NCBI GenBank assembly: GCA_022606425.2
Contig: JAHDVF020001466.1
Coordinates: 849,501-913,500 of the forward strand
Length of the DNA stretch: 64,000 bases
Direction: 5' to 3'
DNA from: Lepidostoma basale
Lineage: Eukaryota; Arthropoda; Insecta; Trichoptera; Lepidostomatidae
A program made the translations under genes and the position numbers. Shown piece after piece: positions 44,640 to 56,171 of the stretch. The number at the start of each line of letters is the position of its first letter. Position 1 is the first letter of the stretch. Under the pieces are notes generated by a model that was not told where the DNA came from, did no database searches, and saw only the letters and a list, made by a program, of their open reading frames with translations.

Positions 44640-44900
44640 TAGGTACCTTTGTGATCCTTACAAGGAGGCATAGGTCATTTGGAGAATGTCCACATCGACT
44701 GACACCTCATTCAAGAGCACCATACCCCGGGTCATTGTATGCTGCGCCATGACATTCGTTCTGCTATGCGGTATGCACAATAGATCGTGTCTTCTAGAGC
44801 GAGCATACCTGTTCGGTGCATTGAATCCACGACACTCTAAGAGGTATGGGCTATCAATGAGGTTACGGAGTATTTTAAATTCTAAGATCAATAACAAAAC
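44640..44900 (-). mobile_element. Jockey-like LINE C-terminal fragment
   Basis: The minus frame has YLLECRGFNAPNRYARSR, CIPHSRTNVMAQHTM, and NEVSVDVDIL. The RTN then E-D-D spacing resembles the extreme C-terminus shared by 57920-58155 and 49364-49546. It is 5'-truncated and open for 79 codons. Confidence 0.5.
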
Positions 44901-44911
44901 ATAAATAATAC

Positions 44912-44998
44912 CAATGAAAACACCTGTTTTCTAGAAGTTTTATTATATTTTATGTGAATGACGTGTTTCGCCGGTCTAAGGCATTATCAAATATTTGT
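44912..44998 (-). repeat. Family G hammerhead-like element, single arm
   Basis: The minus strand has TTGATAA (44984-44990), an extra T, GCC ... GGC hairpin, GAAACACGTC (44960-44969), then the attcacataaaatataataa and cttctagaaaacag tail. Core positions 3 and 8 are U and A instead of C and G. Confidence 0.6.
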
Positions 44999-45056
44999 TC
45001 ATTTGTATTAATTGATTTGTTATAGATTTTAAAATAAAATTATAGTACATTCTGAA

Positions 45057-45352
45057 TAACTAACTAACTAACTATCACGCCGTCACCCCGAAGGGGTTGG
45101 CAGAAATAACGGACTACCACACTTTTTTTCCTGACATACTTCTGTCGCATCCTCAACATTTATACATCGTGTCATGCACGCATGTTGAATTCTCCGGGTC
45201 CTCACGTGGCTGAATTGAATATTTGATTTATTTGACTGTGACACTTTTCTTCGGTCTTTCTCTATTTCTAGTTAATATAGGTACATCGCTAACATGAAGT
45301 ATTTAACCATTATTTTTCATTCATTCTTTCCAGTGTCCAAACCAACTTAATA
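45057..45352 (-). mobile_element. LINE-T fragment
   Basis: The minus strand runs from the RWF region through decayed KTWHDQ-equivalent and NRRAC-equivalent codons. It ends ggggtgacggcgtgatagtt with (AGTT)n tail units. A ~35 bp insertion interrupts it near 45265-45300. Confidence 0.7.
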
Positions 45353-45977
45353 ATTTATCGCGTAGGTACATAATTGAAATATTTTACCATGAATTGAAAA
45401 TCGCTACGATTCCCGCTACAATAGTGCGACCGTTGGACAAAAGTCGCCTCGTGCATAGAGGTCGCCAATTAGATTAATATTCCTATAAAACGGCCCCCAT
45501 AAACCAAGACGTGGAATTATTTAATCTATAATTCATGAGTGTCACTAGAAATGGCAGCGCAAGATGAAGTTAAGTCAATAAATAATAATTAGGTGTCACA
45601 AGTAGGTAAGTACTATCTGGTAAACGCATTGAAACCACGTAATTCTCACTGAGAAATGGTTTTGTACCTTTAAGAGTTTATGCACTTGGTAATGATTCAC
45701 AAATGAATTTAAAATATATATAAAATGCGTAGAAAATATATTTACAGAATCACTAGCATTTTAATCAAAATCTGTTTCTTAGTACCTATGTATTTAAATT
45801 AATAATGTAATTTTAAAATTTCAAAATTATAATAGTAGATGATAAAATCGTATTTCCAATCTATTATTTCTGCCTATCCCTGTGATGAAACAGCGCGTAA
45901 GGGATAGTGAGATAATAAAATATTGGATATTTATTAACAATTATCATGGTTATATATTATTTAATAATTAAATAAAA
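45353..45977. other. Unassigned
   Basis: A short cgttggacaaaagtcgcct near 45431 echoes the lepidopteran RTE 3' block. Otherwise nothing was recognised. Confidence 0.2.
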
Positions 45978-46035
45978 CGATGATTTAATTCATAAAAATT
46001 CGTCATTATGGAATTCCACAGTGTTAACACCTTAT
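45978..46035 (+). repeat. Family A tail fragment
   Basis: cgatgatttaattcataaaa, attcgtcattatggaattcc then acagtgttaacacc is the family A 3' tail without the core. Confidence 0.6.
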
Positions 46036-48238
46036 GTTTATCTAAAATTAAAAAAAACATTTATTTGATTATTGCTAAAAATGAACTTGTATTAAATTAT
46101 TCATAAAAACGCCGTTTCAAAAATCACCAAATTAATTATTATTGTTATTTTAGGGGTATTTATTACACTTTATGATAACATTTGCTACGCGAAACCGGTT
46201 ATGTTATTTATGTACATACGGAACGCACATACATACGTGTTATATTAAAATAAAATCTGCATAAAAATTCATTTTTAAACCTTTATAGTATATACGATCG
46301 CGATAGTGTATGAGCTGCTTACTGCAGCAGGGGGATTTAGTCCTTAAATATTCATGCAATGCTATCATAATTACAGCCTTCGAATTGTATACACATCATA
46401 AACATTAAACGTCATCGACTCACGCAATAAGCCATGCTAAAGCAGCCAGAAAGAATTATAAATACTCTGCACAATGTAGTGTACCAACGTACATTGTTAA
46501 ATGGGAGTGTTCATTATAGCGCCTCCCACTCTTTATGTACAATACAAATTACATAACAATACATACCTTTTATACTATGGACCACCACCAAATTAATTGG
46601 ATCAACCATGGCGGACTTTGATGGATGGCTGTAAAATGGTATTTTAAGGTAATATATCTCAGCTTAAAGCTCTTACGTAAGAACTATTATTATTACATAT
46701 ATTATTTATAATCTAATTTGCGAGAACAAAGGCGATCTACATCATTTAATTTTTGAATTAATAATGTAAATGGCTTATTTTCCTTTCTTAAACATAATAT
46801 TAGCCTTGAAGGTTCGTATAATTTTCCTTTTTATATTAACAATCTTAACTTTGATTTTAAAACAATCTTAACTTTGATTTTTCCTTTCATGGGAATATGA
46901 AAAATACATGTCTACATTTTTACGTATATCATTAAAATTATGAGAATCATAATGTTCTTACTATCTAGTATCAAATTGGTAAAACTTTCAAATATTTATA
47001 ATAGATTAATTCTAAATAAAATTGATTAAATGAGTTATATTAAATTTTAAAAAATATGACAATAATTTTTCATAAATCTAAATGAAGTTAGTTTTACTTG
47101 TTTGTTTTATTACGATACGCACTGAAAAATACGATTCAACAATTTTTTTATTAAATAAATACAAATATCAAACATTTATTGTGTATTTTTTTATATGTTC
47201 TTAATAGTAAGCAATTTTCATTTGAATTACTCACTAATTCCACTGTATTTAAACCGAAAATTATTCATCTGAACAAAATAAAGTATTTTTAAAACGAAAG
47301 TACAATTTTATTAAATCCTGCTGTGTTTACAATTTGAAAATGAATATTCATAGAAGTGAAATCAGTGTTTTTATTAAAAAATATATTTTAACCCTCTTTG
47401 TGCGGCTAGCTTCATTTTCAGTAAAATATGGTATTGAATTGCATTTGGCTATATTTACAGCTCAGACAACCATTCTTGGTTCATCATAGAATAATATTCA
47501 AACGTTTACAAGATACGTTCTAATATGAGCTTCAAGTGCAGTCGAAACCATTTTGTTAACTACAAATGTTGCCTGCCGTACTATAGAAGTTAATAAATTC
47601 GTTTATTAAAGTGGCAAAAAGGATTGTGTATTCACTTCAAAACTGTAGCGGCGCAGACCTTACTTTATAAAAAGCAAGCTTTGCATGAAAAGTGTTTTTC
47701 TTTGAATCCGAGACAAAATCGCCTTGCAATTTTTTGTGCACTTTACAGATTATTTACGACACCGTGCCTATTGCGTGCCCGGCTCGGCACGCGATTAGTT
47801 AAGCATTTGGAAAAAAATAAAACATTCAACCTGGCCGATCACGCTACGGCGCAGCGAGGGAGGCAGGCTACTTGATAGAGCGATAGAACACCCCAAGGGT
47901 TAGACGAGTACGTCAAAGAAATCGCTACGTTAACGTTTATAAATATTATTCTGTTTCCCGATAGCATCGCGTATAATTTACGATCTATAAAATGCTATTA
48001 ATAAGCCAGATTCCAAGTGAGATAATATGTTGTTTGGAACGTCTAAACGTATTGGATATAGTGTGTATTTACGAACCAATAACTGTTATTCGCTCGCTTT
48101 TTTAGTCGATTGATTTGTGAATTATTATTAAATTGGTATGTTACCAAATATTATTCTAATACCAAATAGTATACTAATTAAATATTATACATATATGTGG
48201 AACTATCTAGTCTTAATACTTACTCAAAAATATTTCAT
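46036..48238. other. AT-rich; GC-richer 47620-47950
   Basis: An 83-codon frame at 47624-47875 lies in the GC-richer patch and resembles nothing known. The rest is AT-rich with no recognised element. Confidence 0.2.
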
Positions 48239-48511
48239 TATTATTATTATTATTATTTTGTTGAATCGCTCTTTACATCATGACAGCATGAGCCAAATCG
48301 ATGCTATATTATAGTTATCATAGTAATTATCGTGACATGTATAGTTATCATAGTAAATATCGTGAAAGGTAGCTAATCTACCGGCATTTTATTGTCACGT
48401 GAATTCTACACCAGACCAAATACAGTGTGACAATCACACTGCCCTCGCCGGGAATCGAACTCGGAACATTCGTGGTGGCAGTCAATGCACTTTCCACTCG
48501 GCCACGAAGGT
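48239..48511 (-). mobile_element. tRNA-derived SINE, (AAT)n-tail subfamily, internal duplication
   Basis: On the minus strand it has the head cttcgtggccgagtggaaag, a B-box-like gttcgattcccgg, the body and the (AAT)n tail at about 48239-48257. A 30 bp tandem duplication (48311-48340 and 48341-48370) lies within the body. Confidence 0.85.
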
Positions 48512-49363
48512 TATATATTGTACATTATAAATATATAAGTAAGATGTTTGGATGTATAAAAAGTTTGAGATAATAAGAATAAAAATAATTTTGCAATTAT
48601 ATGAAACATTTACGTTGGGGTGTGGCATTGAAAAATAATTTAAAACTTTTTTTTTTGTTAAATAAAGAAAAAACAAAATCATCGAATACCTTCCATGTAT
48701 TTACAGGAGTAAATAGTTAAACAAATATAACACATATAAGAATTTGATATCAAAATCCTATTTTACATTTTACATAACATAGAGAAAATAAGTGTTTTGA
48801 TTTTTTATAAGAGATAATTTTCATGTTACTTGAGTTTTTAGATCTTTTATTGTTATAATTATTATTTAAAACGTTTTAAATGCATTTATCAAAATATTTT
48901 CAGTAGGTACTTACGAATATAAATTTATCATTATTATTTTATAGTACTCGTACATAATTAATCGATTCATATTCTGAATCAGAAGTGATATTACACTGTT
49001 ATTTAAAAGCTAATAATTTGGTTGGGCAAAATGGGAGGTTTGCAATTTATAATCAATTAATTTATCTGACCAGAAATTATATTATTCTGCCAAAAAGTTC
49101 AGCGAATCTCCAATTTACGACATTGGTCTGTTGAGTTTTGTTTATTGCAGGAAGCTTTTACTGGAGCGCATGAAATAAACGGAAAACTAATAAAAATGAC
49201 AAATATCAAACATATAAACTGTTCATTATGCTAGAAATTTATATTTGCTTGTATTTTAACCGCGACAAAAATTATCTGATATATTTATTATAGTCAATTC
49301 ATAATGATATTAAAATTGACTATACCTATGTTATAAAATTCGAAATCATTTTTATTTCTATAA
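48512..49363. other. AT-rich, no gene recognised
   Basis: Nothing was recognised in this stretch. Confidence 0.3.
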
Positions 49364-49845
49364 TTGTTGAATATTGAAAATCAACAATTATTTAACAATA
49401 ACGAAAACTTCCGATTTCTAGAAGTTCTATCTTTTTTGCCTTACTATTGCGACATGTACAATAAGTGCTTTAATAACATCGATGTGTTCCATCTTAATGA
49501 AAGTGATTTTAGAAAAATGGTTGGAGCAACCCTTCGGGGCGAATAAAACTAGTTACTCTACTTTTTCTATTCTTGTCTTTTTCTTTTTTTTGCATTTTTA
49601 AATTACCTATATTTCATCTTTAATTATTCATTATTACTAGTACTAATAGTTTTCTCTTTAACTTATCCAAGTGTTACTTTATTCTTCCTTCATTATATAT
49701 TTAACCTTATGTCAGTTGTTATATAATATTTGTGGTAGCATGTAATTGGCCTTGTTTCGTTGTCTCTGTATGTTTATATTTATATACTGTATTTGCTGTT
49801 TGTTACCCTCAATAATAAAAAATAAATAATAAAAAATAAAACATA
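49364..49845 (+). mobile_element. Jockey-like LINE C-terminus and 3' UTR
   Basis: Coding remnant NNIDVFHLNESDFRKMV (49364-49546) is closely similar in pattern to SEIDVFHISESTFRRQI at 57920-58155. A pyrimidine-rich 3' UTR follows and ends in aataataaaaaataaataat at about 49808-49845, which looks like a retroelement tail. Confidence 0.5.
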
Positions 49846-50640
49846 GCCAAACGTCATTTAATAATTCGCCAATTACTCACAGGACATGTAATAAGGACGT
49901 AGGAGATTAAATAGAAGTATGTCAGGATAGAAAAGAATGACTCGATCCATCCACTGTGTCGTAAAAATCATGTAATCAATATTTAGCTATTGTGACCGAA
50001 AACATTTTTTTTAAATATAATTAATTGAAAAAAGTGCTAAAAGTTTTGTGAAGATTTCTTTAAAAATAGAAGGTAGGTTTTATAGGTATGGGTTCGTACT
50101 TATTCTAAGCGACGTTTTCTCTTTTAAGGGTAGCGGAAACGTAGGGGGGGAGGTATAAGGAAGGGATGAAAGAGGTTTGGAGCAAGGGAACGGTTCCGTA
50201 TTCAAGACTGCGTGCGTTTTGTCATCAAAATCCTCAATATAACGAATTTCATAATGTTCTTTTAGTATAGCAAGTTAGTGTATATTTAAAATTGTTTTAA
50301 AAATTGTGCTCGGAAAATTTATGAACGACAATAAATTATTAAGGCGAAAAATCTGCCACAATTTTATGATAAAACATTTATAAAAATATTTTATTTTAAA
50401 CTTACCATAAAATGTTCTAAAATAATAAAGCTCATATTTTTATAATATATAAAAATGAAATTGGCTTATTTATTTGTACTTCAAAAATGCTCCAAATATT
50501 TTTTGTATGATATCTTGTGGGACACTATCATCTTGACAGAGCCGTAATTTGTTTCTTGTCACTTTTAAATCGCCTTTGCAAAACCTTTGTCTCGTCGTTT
50601 TCAGATATTACCTGTTCTATAATGTTTTCATGGTACATAT
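49846..50640. other. Unassigned
   Basis: A short agaagtatgtcaggatagaa near 49914 echoes the LINE-T 3' region. Otherwise nothing was recognised. Confidence 0.2.
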
Positions 50641-50642
50641 CT

Positions 50643-50790
50643 ATGTCGGGCAGACCACACACAAGATGGTCTGATAATATCAAACGAGTGGCAGGAATTC
50701 AACAGCGCAGGATGGTAAAAAATAGGTAGTTGCAGAAGCCGAGAAGGGAGCCCTATGTCCAATACTGGAGCTGAAGATGTTGACGATAAT
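50643..50790 (+). mobile_element. RTE-type LINE C-terminal fragment
   Basis: Codons SGRPHTRWSDNIKRVAG then EPYVQYWS-stop are the GRP-TRW-D, RVAG and terminal YVQ-W blocks of RTE elements. One in-frame stop (tag) separates the halves. Confidence 0.7.
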
Positions 50791-51461
50791 TCTTGAATTT
50801 GGCAAAGTATATTTGTGTATTTTTCTATTTCAATCATTCACAAAAAATAATCGAATCATTATTTACATAATGTTTTCGTTTTAATGTTTTCTTCGTACTA
50901 AACAGTTTCGTTATAACGCGTATTCAGTGAATACAATTACTTTGCGTATACAAAACATAGGAAATAAAGCTTTTAACCCGCGGACTGTGCCGTAAATCTC
51001 CCGGCGAAGCGTTGCGCATTCAATGACTGCGTATGTATTAGTGAGTTCTATTGTTCGCATTTTACGTTGTACCCATACCTACGCATACACGTAAAGTGTT
51101 CCCTTTACGTTGGCAAAAATATACGCCCTTAAAAATGAAGAAAATATTAAAGCTTTTTTAATGTAAAGCACCCGCCCTTAAAGATACATTGTGCTGTAAA
51201 GTGGGTTAATCTCTTGATTAATGAGGTAAAAAAATAAGCCTCGGCTATTCGAAGACTTGGTTGTGGGCATATCCAAATTTGGTTTAAGAAGAACGACCGC
51301 GCTAAAAGCCAACGTAATTTATGAATGTCTGGCGTATACTTAAGATTATGCATAATACTAAAATAAAATGTAGAAATATTAAAGATCTTAGAGAGTTTAA
51401 AAAAGTTTCCCATGTAGCAAGATACATGTTGAAACATTTGTTTTATAAAATATAGGCATGC
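50791..51461. other. Unassigned
   Basis: GC-moderate patches around 50990-51120. The minus frame at 51147-51461 has no recognisable family. Confidence 0.2.
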
Positions 51462-51545
51462 AGGAGTGACAAATTCGACTTTAGGAGTGTTAAATTCGAC
51501 TTCAAAAGTGTTCAATTTGTCTTCAGGAGTATTAAATTCAGGCTT
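51462..51545 (-). repeat. 21 bp tandem repeat, four units, open as heptads
   Basis: Four 21 bp units (51462, 51483, 51504 and 51525 starts) with core aggagtgttaaattcgactt. On the minus strand one frame is open through all four, giving heptads such as PEFNTPE, EVEFNTP and KVEFVTP. It lies inside a longer open frame (to 51147) whose remaining part looks like noise. Confidence 0.6.
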
Positions 51546-51615
51546 TGCGGCTGGACAGCCATATGACCCAGCATCGCAAACTTGGCGGAGCTATATTAGG
51601 AGAACCGATCCCAAA
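51541..51615 (+). mobile_element. LINE C-terminal tip
   Basis: Codons LDSHMTQHRKLGGAILGE, PIPNKGKW match the tip at 55130-55208 (LNRQMTQDRKHGVAILGE, PNPNNRK), so both derive from one LINE family. Confidence 0.6.
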
Positions 51616-52689
51616 TAAAGGGAAATGGGTAGATGGAAGAAGAAAGAAGAAAAAGTATTACTTTCAGACAATTAGTATATACACAGGTCGGATGACTGCA
51701 CCGAAGAAACACGTTTTGGATATATGAATGGAACAAATGAAGAAGGAGAAGATATTCCAATAAAATTAATTGAGAAAATTATTGTAGAACATAAATATAA
51801 TATCTAGTAAAAATTAGAAAAACACAAGGCAATGATTTTCTACGATACAAAACTAACAACTATACTAGAACATATGTACAAACAATAAAAATAATTGTTT
51901 TGTTCCTGGCTAGAAATTAATATTAATATCAGCCTAAGTATCTTTATCCACGACTTTTGTGGCCTACGCATCGTAGCGGCGTCCGCGGGCCGTAGCGGGC
52001 TCATAGCGCACCCATTTACCACCGCCGTAAGCTCCCCAATAAATAAGCGCCGACAAAGCCTTGTTTTGCATCCGACGCCGCCGCCGCGGTGCTCGATGCA
52101 CGGACTCCAATTTTCGAGACGCTTCTTGCCGGGATTACGGGCTGACTGCTACGAAGTAGTTTATTACACTGTGGGCAAGTACTTCACAATAGTCTAGGAA
52201 CCGCAAGCCGCGGGATCTTTGAAATTTTGAATTTCTAAAACATCTAATAGTGTTACTCGGGGGTGGCTCTAATGCAAGGATCCAAAATATAAACCCACCA
52301 ACCCTGAACATACACATACTTTGCTTTTTTAGATAAAAGACATAAAAGAACCATTGACAAGTTTCATAATCATAGATTTTTATTTAATATTGCGTTTTTC
52401 TAATAAATATGATTAAAGCTATAAAGGTATGATGGTATGATATATCAAATTATTTATTTATTTGTATAAAGATAGTATTTGGTCATAACAAAATTTTATC
52501 TTTGATTATTCTTTTTGGTATTTTAATTAATAAAATAGTACATGAAAGTATTCGTTGTTTTCTTTTTTATCAAGTACATTATTTTATATACAAAGTTTTG
52601 TTAAAACTAAATACTTATGTTTTTTGTATATTTATATTTTTAATTTATTGAACAGCTATTAAAAATCTGTATTATAAAAATGTCTGAAT
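51616..52689. other. GC-rich block 51930-52240, rest AT-rich
   Basis: The 51930-52240 block is strongly CpG-bearing (gccgccgccgcggtgctcga) with open frames on both strands and no family match. It is a candidate promoter-like or conserved element. Confidence 0.25.
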
Positions 52690-52758
52690 TCTAAAAGTTT
52701 TGCTATTTAAAATGGATGTTATATTTTATCCCTTGCTAAGATATTATCAGATTTAAGT
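52690..52758 (-). repeat. Family G element, decayed
   Basis: The plus strand reads ttctaaaagttttgctattt, aaaatggatgttatatttta, tcccttgctaagatattatc. This is the inverse of the family G tail, cleavage region and hairpin. Confidence 0.35.
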
Positions 52759-53229
52759 AATCTTAACAAGATGAATCATATCACTCCTATAATATATAAT
52801 AAGCTTCTTGAATATGAACGTTTTGAAAAAGAACAACGAAAGTATGTTATGTGGTGAAATTTTATATTAAAATGTAAAAGGATCCGGCACGTTTCTATGG
52901 TGACAATTTCAAGAATCCTGCTTACAACAGCGAGGTATTTAGAATCACGAAATACAATGCAATGTGCATTGTGCCTTGCCACAGGTACCAGTCCATCCTA
53001 CCGTACGACCGTGCTTCCTGCGCATGAAGTCGCGCCATTTCTGCATATCCTGAGCCTGGGAATGCTCTCAGGATCCTGCTTCACCTATGACTCGGGCTTA
53101 CTTCTCATGCAGAGCGATACATAATACTCGTGCATCTGTCCTAAACATGCACTTTGATCTCAATAGAAATACTTTGTTTCCTGTTTTCGAAATGCTAACA
53201 ATGTCTATGATGTGAGATATAATAACAGA
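52759..53229. other. Unassigned; GC-richer 52880-53110
   Basis: Opposed frames without known family. A caggatcctg palindrome lies near 53070. Confidence 0.2.
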
Positions 53230-53289
53230 AACTCCGCTTTGTAAAAGTTTTGTTATATTTAATGGAATTGACATCGAACATAGTTGAAA

Positions 53290-53460
53290 CTATCCAAAAA
53301 AAGCTAAGATAGGCGTGCACAACGGTATTCTTGTAGGGGCCCTTATGTATGAAAGAGAAGGACCGAACTGGCAAAATAAGGATATAAGTAGAAACAATTT
53401 AGAAGAAATTAGATATCTTAAAAGATTGTGTAGTAAATTTGTTTATGATAGTGTCTCAAG
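53290..53460 (+). mobile_element. LINE-T fragment, upstream coding part
   Basis: Decayed codons HNGILVGALMYEREGPNWQN then RYLKRLCSKFVYDS align with the VLVPTLMYESEAWNWQ and RSLRRMCHKSVYD region of the copy at 10135. The 3' end is missing. Confidence 0.6.
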
Positions 53461-53820
53461 GATTGGCTCAAGAACACCATTGGGCACAGCCATTTTAGTT
53501 TTTTTTGTGTTTTTAGAAAACTAATCATTTTATTCTGTTAGCATTAACTTGTAAAATATTATAAACATTGTTTATTTCAACTTTCGATTACTCTTTACTG
53601 CCGAAAATTTTAATTATATGTATACGAGTATACGAGTATTTTCATTGGTCTTATCACACAAGTAATTATCTTTTCGAAAAACTATTATTGATTACATTAT
53701 TCTTTTATGCTGAAAAGCTTTTCTTTTTATATCATGTATATTTATTTGTTAATGTGCTTTATAATAAAATTAAATACATGTATTAAGTAAAAGCGTAACA
53801 ATTTAAGGCGATTTTTTAAT

Positions 53821-54035
53821 GAAATAAAACACTTTTTTTTTCACTTTTGAGTTTATTTTTCTCGATATGTTTCGAATACTCTACACATTCATCATCGGAA
53901 GAACGATATAAACTCATTCTGTTTATATTGTTCCCTCGATGATGAAAGTGAAAAGCTTTCGAAACATGCCGAGAAAAATAAACTCACAAGTGGGAAAAAC
54001 TGTGTTTTAATTCATAAAAAAAATCATCATAAACG
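53821..54035. repeat. Family A hammerhead-like element, palindromic
   Basis: The minus arm carries GAAACATATC (53864-53873) and the plus arm GAAACATGCC (53961-53970), each with a CGATGA-T-GAA(T/A) hairpin. The arms meet near 53917. The plus copy has lost the U16.1 equivalent, so at most one arm could cleave. Confidence 0.65.
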
Positions 54036-54499
54036 TAATATTATTTTATACACAAATCAATATAACCGATTTCCCTCAGATAGGTTTCTTGATATTTAAT
54101 ATGACATTTTGTACTAAATATTACGATTACTAACAGACCTACGGAAATAACTGAAAATGGCTCATAACGATAAACAATAGTCAGAAAGTGAATGAGTATC
54201 TCAAACGTTCCAATTATTTTAATTAAAGGCAAGGTGCGCACGCATTACTAGCCGCGTTTTTTTTCTCTCGGAAAGATGCCTTCCGAGATTCCGCCGTAAT
54301 TATGCTACTTAGCGTGATGAATAAAAGTGATTATCTCATTCACTTACGATTTATTACATGTGAACATTCGTGATTATTACGATTTGCTTAACGCCATCAT
54401 AATTATGTATCGTTCAATTTTGATTACAAATACAAAGTTTGCAACGCATTGAGAGAAAATCTCATTTTATTTCTAAAGTAAATATAATATAAATAAATA
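54036..54499. other. AT-rich, no gene recognised
   Basis: Nothing was recognised in this stretch. Confidence 0.3.
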
Positions 54500-54944
54500 G
54501 ATAATAATTATATGCTAACTTTTAAAGCGCCGTTTAAGTGATGTAATCACCTCAAGAGCGCATTAAGGCGTGTTTTAAATCTAAATGTGTACGCTGCATA
54601 TGATTGATATTCGCGATCGATTAGAAAGTATAATAGAACAAAATATGTAGGTTTTAAACTGGGTATGAAATATGAAAAAGATGGGTTTTCAGTTTAGACC
54701 TGAAGTCTGTTGGATCATTTATGTATCTGAGGTGTGAAGGAAGATTGTTCCAAGCTGATAGACCGGCTACCGCAAACGCTCGATCCCCGACATTTGTACT
54801 AGGGCAACGCTTTGGCTCAACTAATATTCCTATTGCCGAGGAGTTCGCCGAGTAAAGTGTGGATTTCCTTGTATTTAGGCTGTCCGTTATACAGAGTTCG
54901 GATATATAATTTGGAGACGTTCCATGTAGCGCTGAATATGTCAT
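54500..54944 (-). mobile_element. CR1/Jockey-like LINE, C-terminus plus complete 3' UTR
   Basis: The minus frame (54944 to 54654, 96 codons) contains SPNYISELC, GDRAFAVAGLSAWNNLPSHL, then FRSKLKTHLFHI and a stop, the C-terminal signature of CR1/Jockey-like reverse transcriptases. The 3' UTR follows: ttctattatactttctaatc, gatcgcgaata, gcgctcttgaggtgattaca and cggcgctttaaaagttagca, ending in an ATT-rich tail. This links the UTR-only copies at 5462, 12331 and 12745 to their coding sequence. The frame is uninterrupted, so the copy is fairly young. Confidence 0.75.
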
Positions 54945-54974
54945 TCACAATCGTATATGAGCGGAAAAGGTTCA

Positions 54975-55215
54975 AGAACATCGTCTGCGGTGGTACAATC
55001 GTGTGAGCAGGAGGGACAATGAACATATCGTCCACAAGGCTCTGAAATTTGTAGATTGAAGAAGAGGACCGGGTCAGCCTCCTGCAACGTGGATGTCTAC
55101 AGCTAGGAACGACCTAAGGGCGCTGGGATTGAATAGACAGATGACCCAGGATCGCAAACATGGTGTAGCCATATTAGGAGAGCCGAACCCAAATAACCGG
55201 AAATGACTGGGCTAA
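54975..55215 (+). mobile_element. LINE C-terminal fragment
   Basis: Codons LRWYNHVSRRDNEHIVHKAL then RRGPGQPPATWMSTARND and LNRQMTQDRKHGVAILGE ending near 55208 form the RWYGHV, GRPPATW and QDR blocks of a LINE C-terminus. One frameshift lies near 55050. It is adjacent to, and opposite in orientation from, the LINE at 54500-54944. Confidence 0.7.
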
Positions 55216-55404
55216 AGACAAAGATTTATAATTATCATAATTCTTTGATATTCGAAAAATAAAGTGACACACATTTCAAGCCCCTACATACATAGTGTTT
55301 CTGCTAAATCGTATTTTCAACAATGAAATATTCTTAATTTTTTCTTATACTCGTATATAACATCTGTCAGATCATGTAAACAATTTTATATTATTTTAAA
55401 TATC

Positions 55405-55520
55405 TATCTTTATAAAAGGTATCACTGAAGAAGGACTGGTTGTCCGAAACATGTCTATGTAATTTTAATTTTTTTATGTTAGTGTTGTATATACAAAGTA
55501 TATAAAAAATAAAAAGAGAA
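55405..55520 (+). repeat. Family F hammerhead-like element, intact core
   Basis: CTGAAGA (55425-55431), an extra A, GGAC/GTCC helix II (55433-55436 with 55442-55445), GAAACATGTC (55446-55455). Every conserved hammerhead core base is present, with only the extra base added. Helix I pairing is weak in this copy. The tail reaches gtatatacaaagtatataaa. Confidence 0.7.
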
Positions 55521-55917
55521 ATAATTAAATATTCATTCATAAGATAATAAACCAGAGCTGAACCTCCTTATACAAGAAGATCTAAGTCAAATTCTATGAT
55601 ATAGTATTCTTTAAGGTTTGTAGAATGAAGAATTGTCATATATGTAAGTAGATTTTCACAACTGGTAGAATTATGTTATTGGTATAAAATGATATGAAAA
55701 ATCTCAATGCTGCAGCATTGCTGATAAAAGTTTTGAAAACACAGCACCTTCAAAAATTCAACTTTTGACGTTTCAATATTAAATACGTAATTCAAAGATT
55801 TACACAATTTTTCGAGAAAAATAAATACAAAAGAATTGGCCCTGATGGAGAAATGGAAGGTTTTCAATATGTTGATGTAATGAAGTTATAAAAATTGTAG
55901 TTCTAATAATACGCCAA
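55521..55917. other. AT-rich, no gene recognised
   Basis: Nothing was recognised in this stretch. Confidence 0.3.
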
Positions 55918-56171
55918 CGACGACCTTCGTGGCCGAGTGGTATAAGCGTTGACTGTCACCCCGAAGGTTCCGGGTTCGATTCCCGGCGAGGGCAGTGTGA
56001 TTGGCACACTATCTTTGGTCTGGTTTAGAATTCACGTGACAATAAAATGGCGATAGATTAGCTACCTATCACATGTCACGGGAATCACTATGATAGCTAT
56101 AATACTCTTTACATCGATTTGGCTCATGCTGTCATGATGTAAAGAGCGATTCAAGAAAATAATAATAATAT
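55918..56171 (+). mobile_element. tRNA-derived SINE, (AAT)n-tail subfamily, near full length
   Basis: The head (about 55919-55993) has an exact A-box-like TGGCCGAGTGG and B-box-like GGTTCGATTCC. A body with ggtctggtttagaattcacg and gatagattagctacctatca follows, then ctctttacatcgatttggct, catgctgtcatgatgtaaag and the AAT-type tail. The hairpin ctttacatc ... gatgtaaag lies just before the tail. It is not a functional tRNA, because the body follows without a break in all copies. Confidence 0.9.

Noticed and set aside
51147..51461. Downstream part of a 122-codon minus frame
   Set aside because: Only the 21 bp repeat portion looks ordered. The rest is AT-rich with no recognisable domain.
55919..55993. 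Functional tRNA gene
   Set aside because: A and B boxes are perfect, but the same flanking body follows the tRNA-like part in the other SINE copies, so it is a SINE head.
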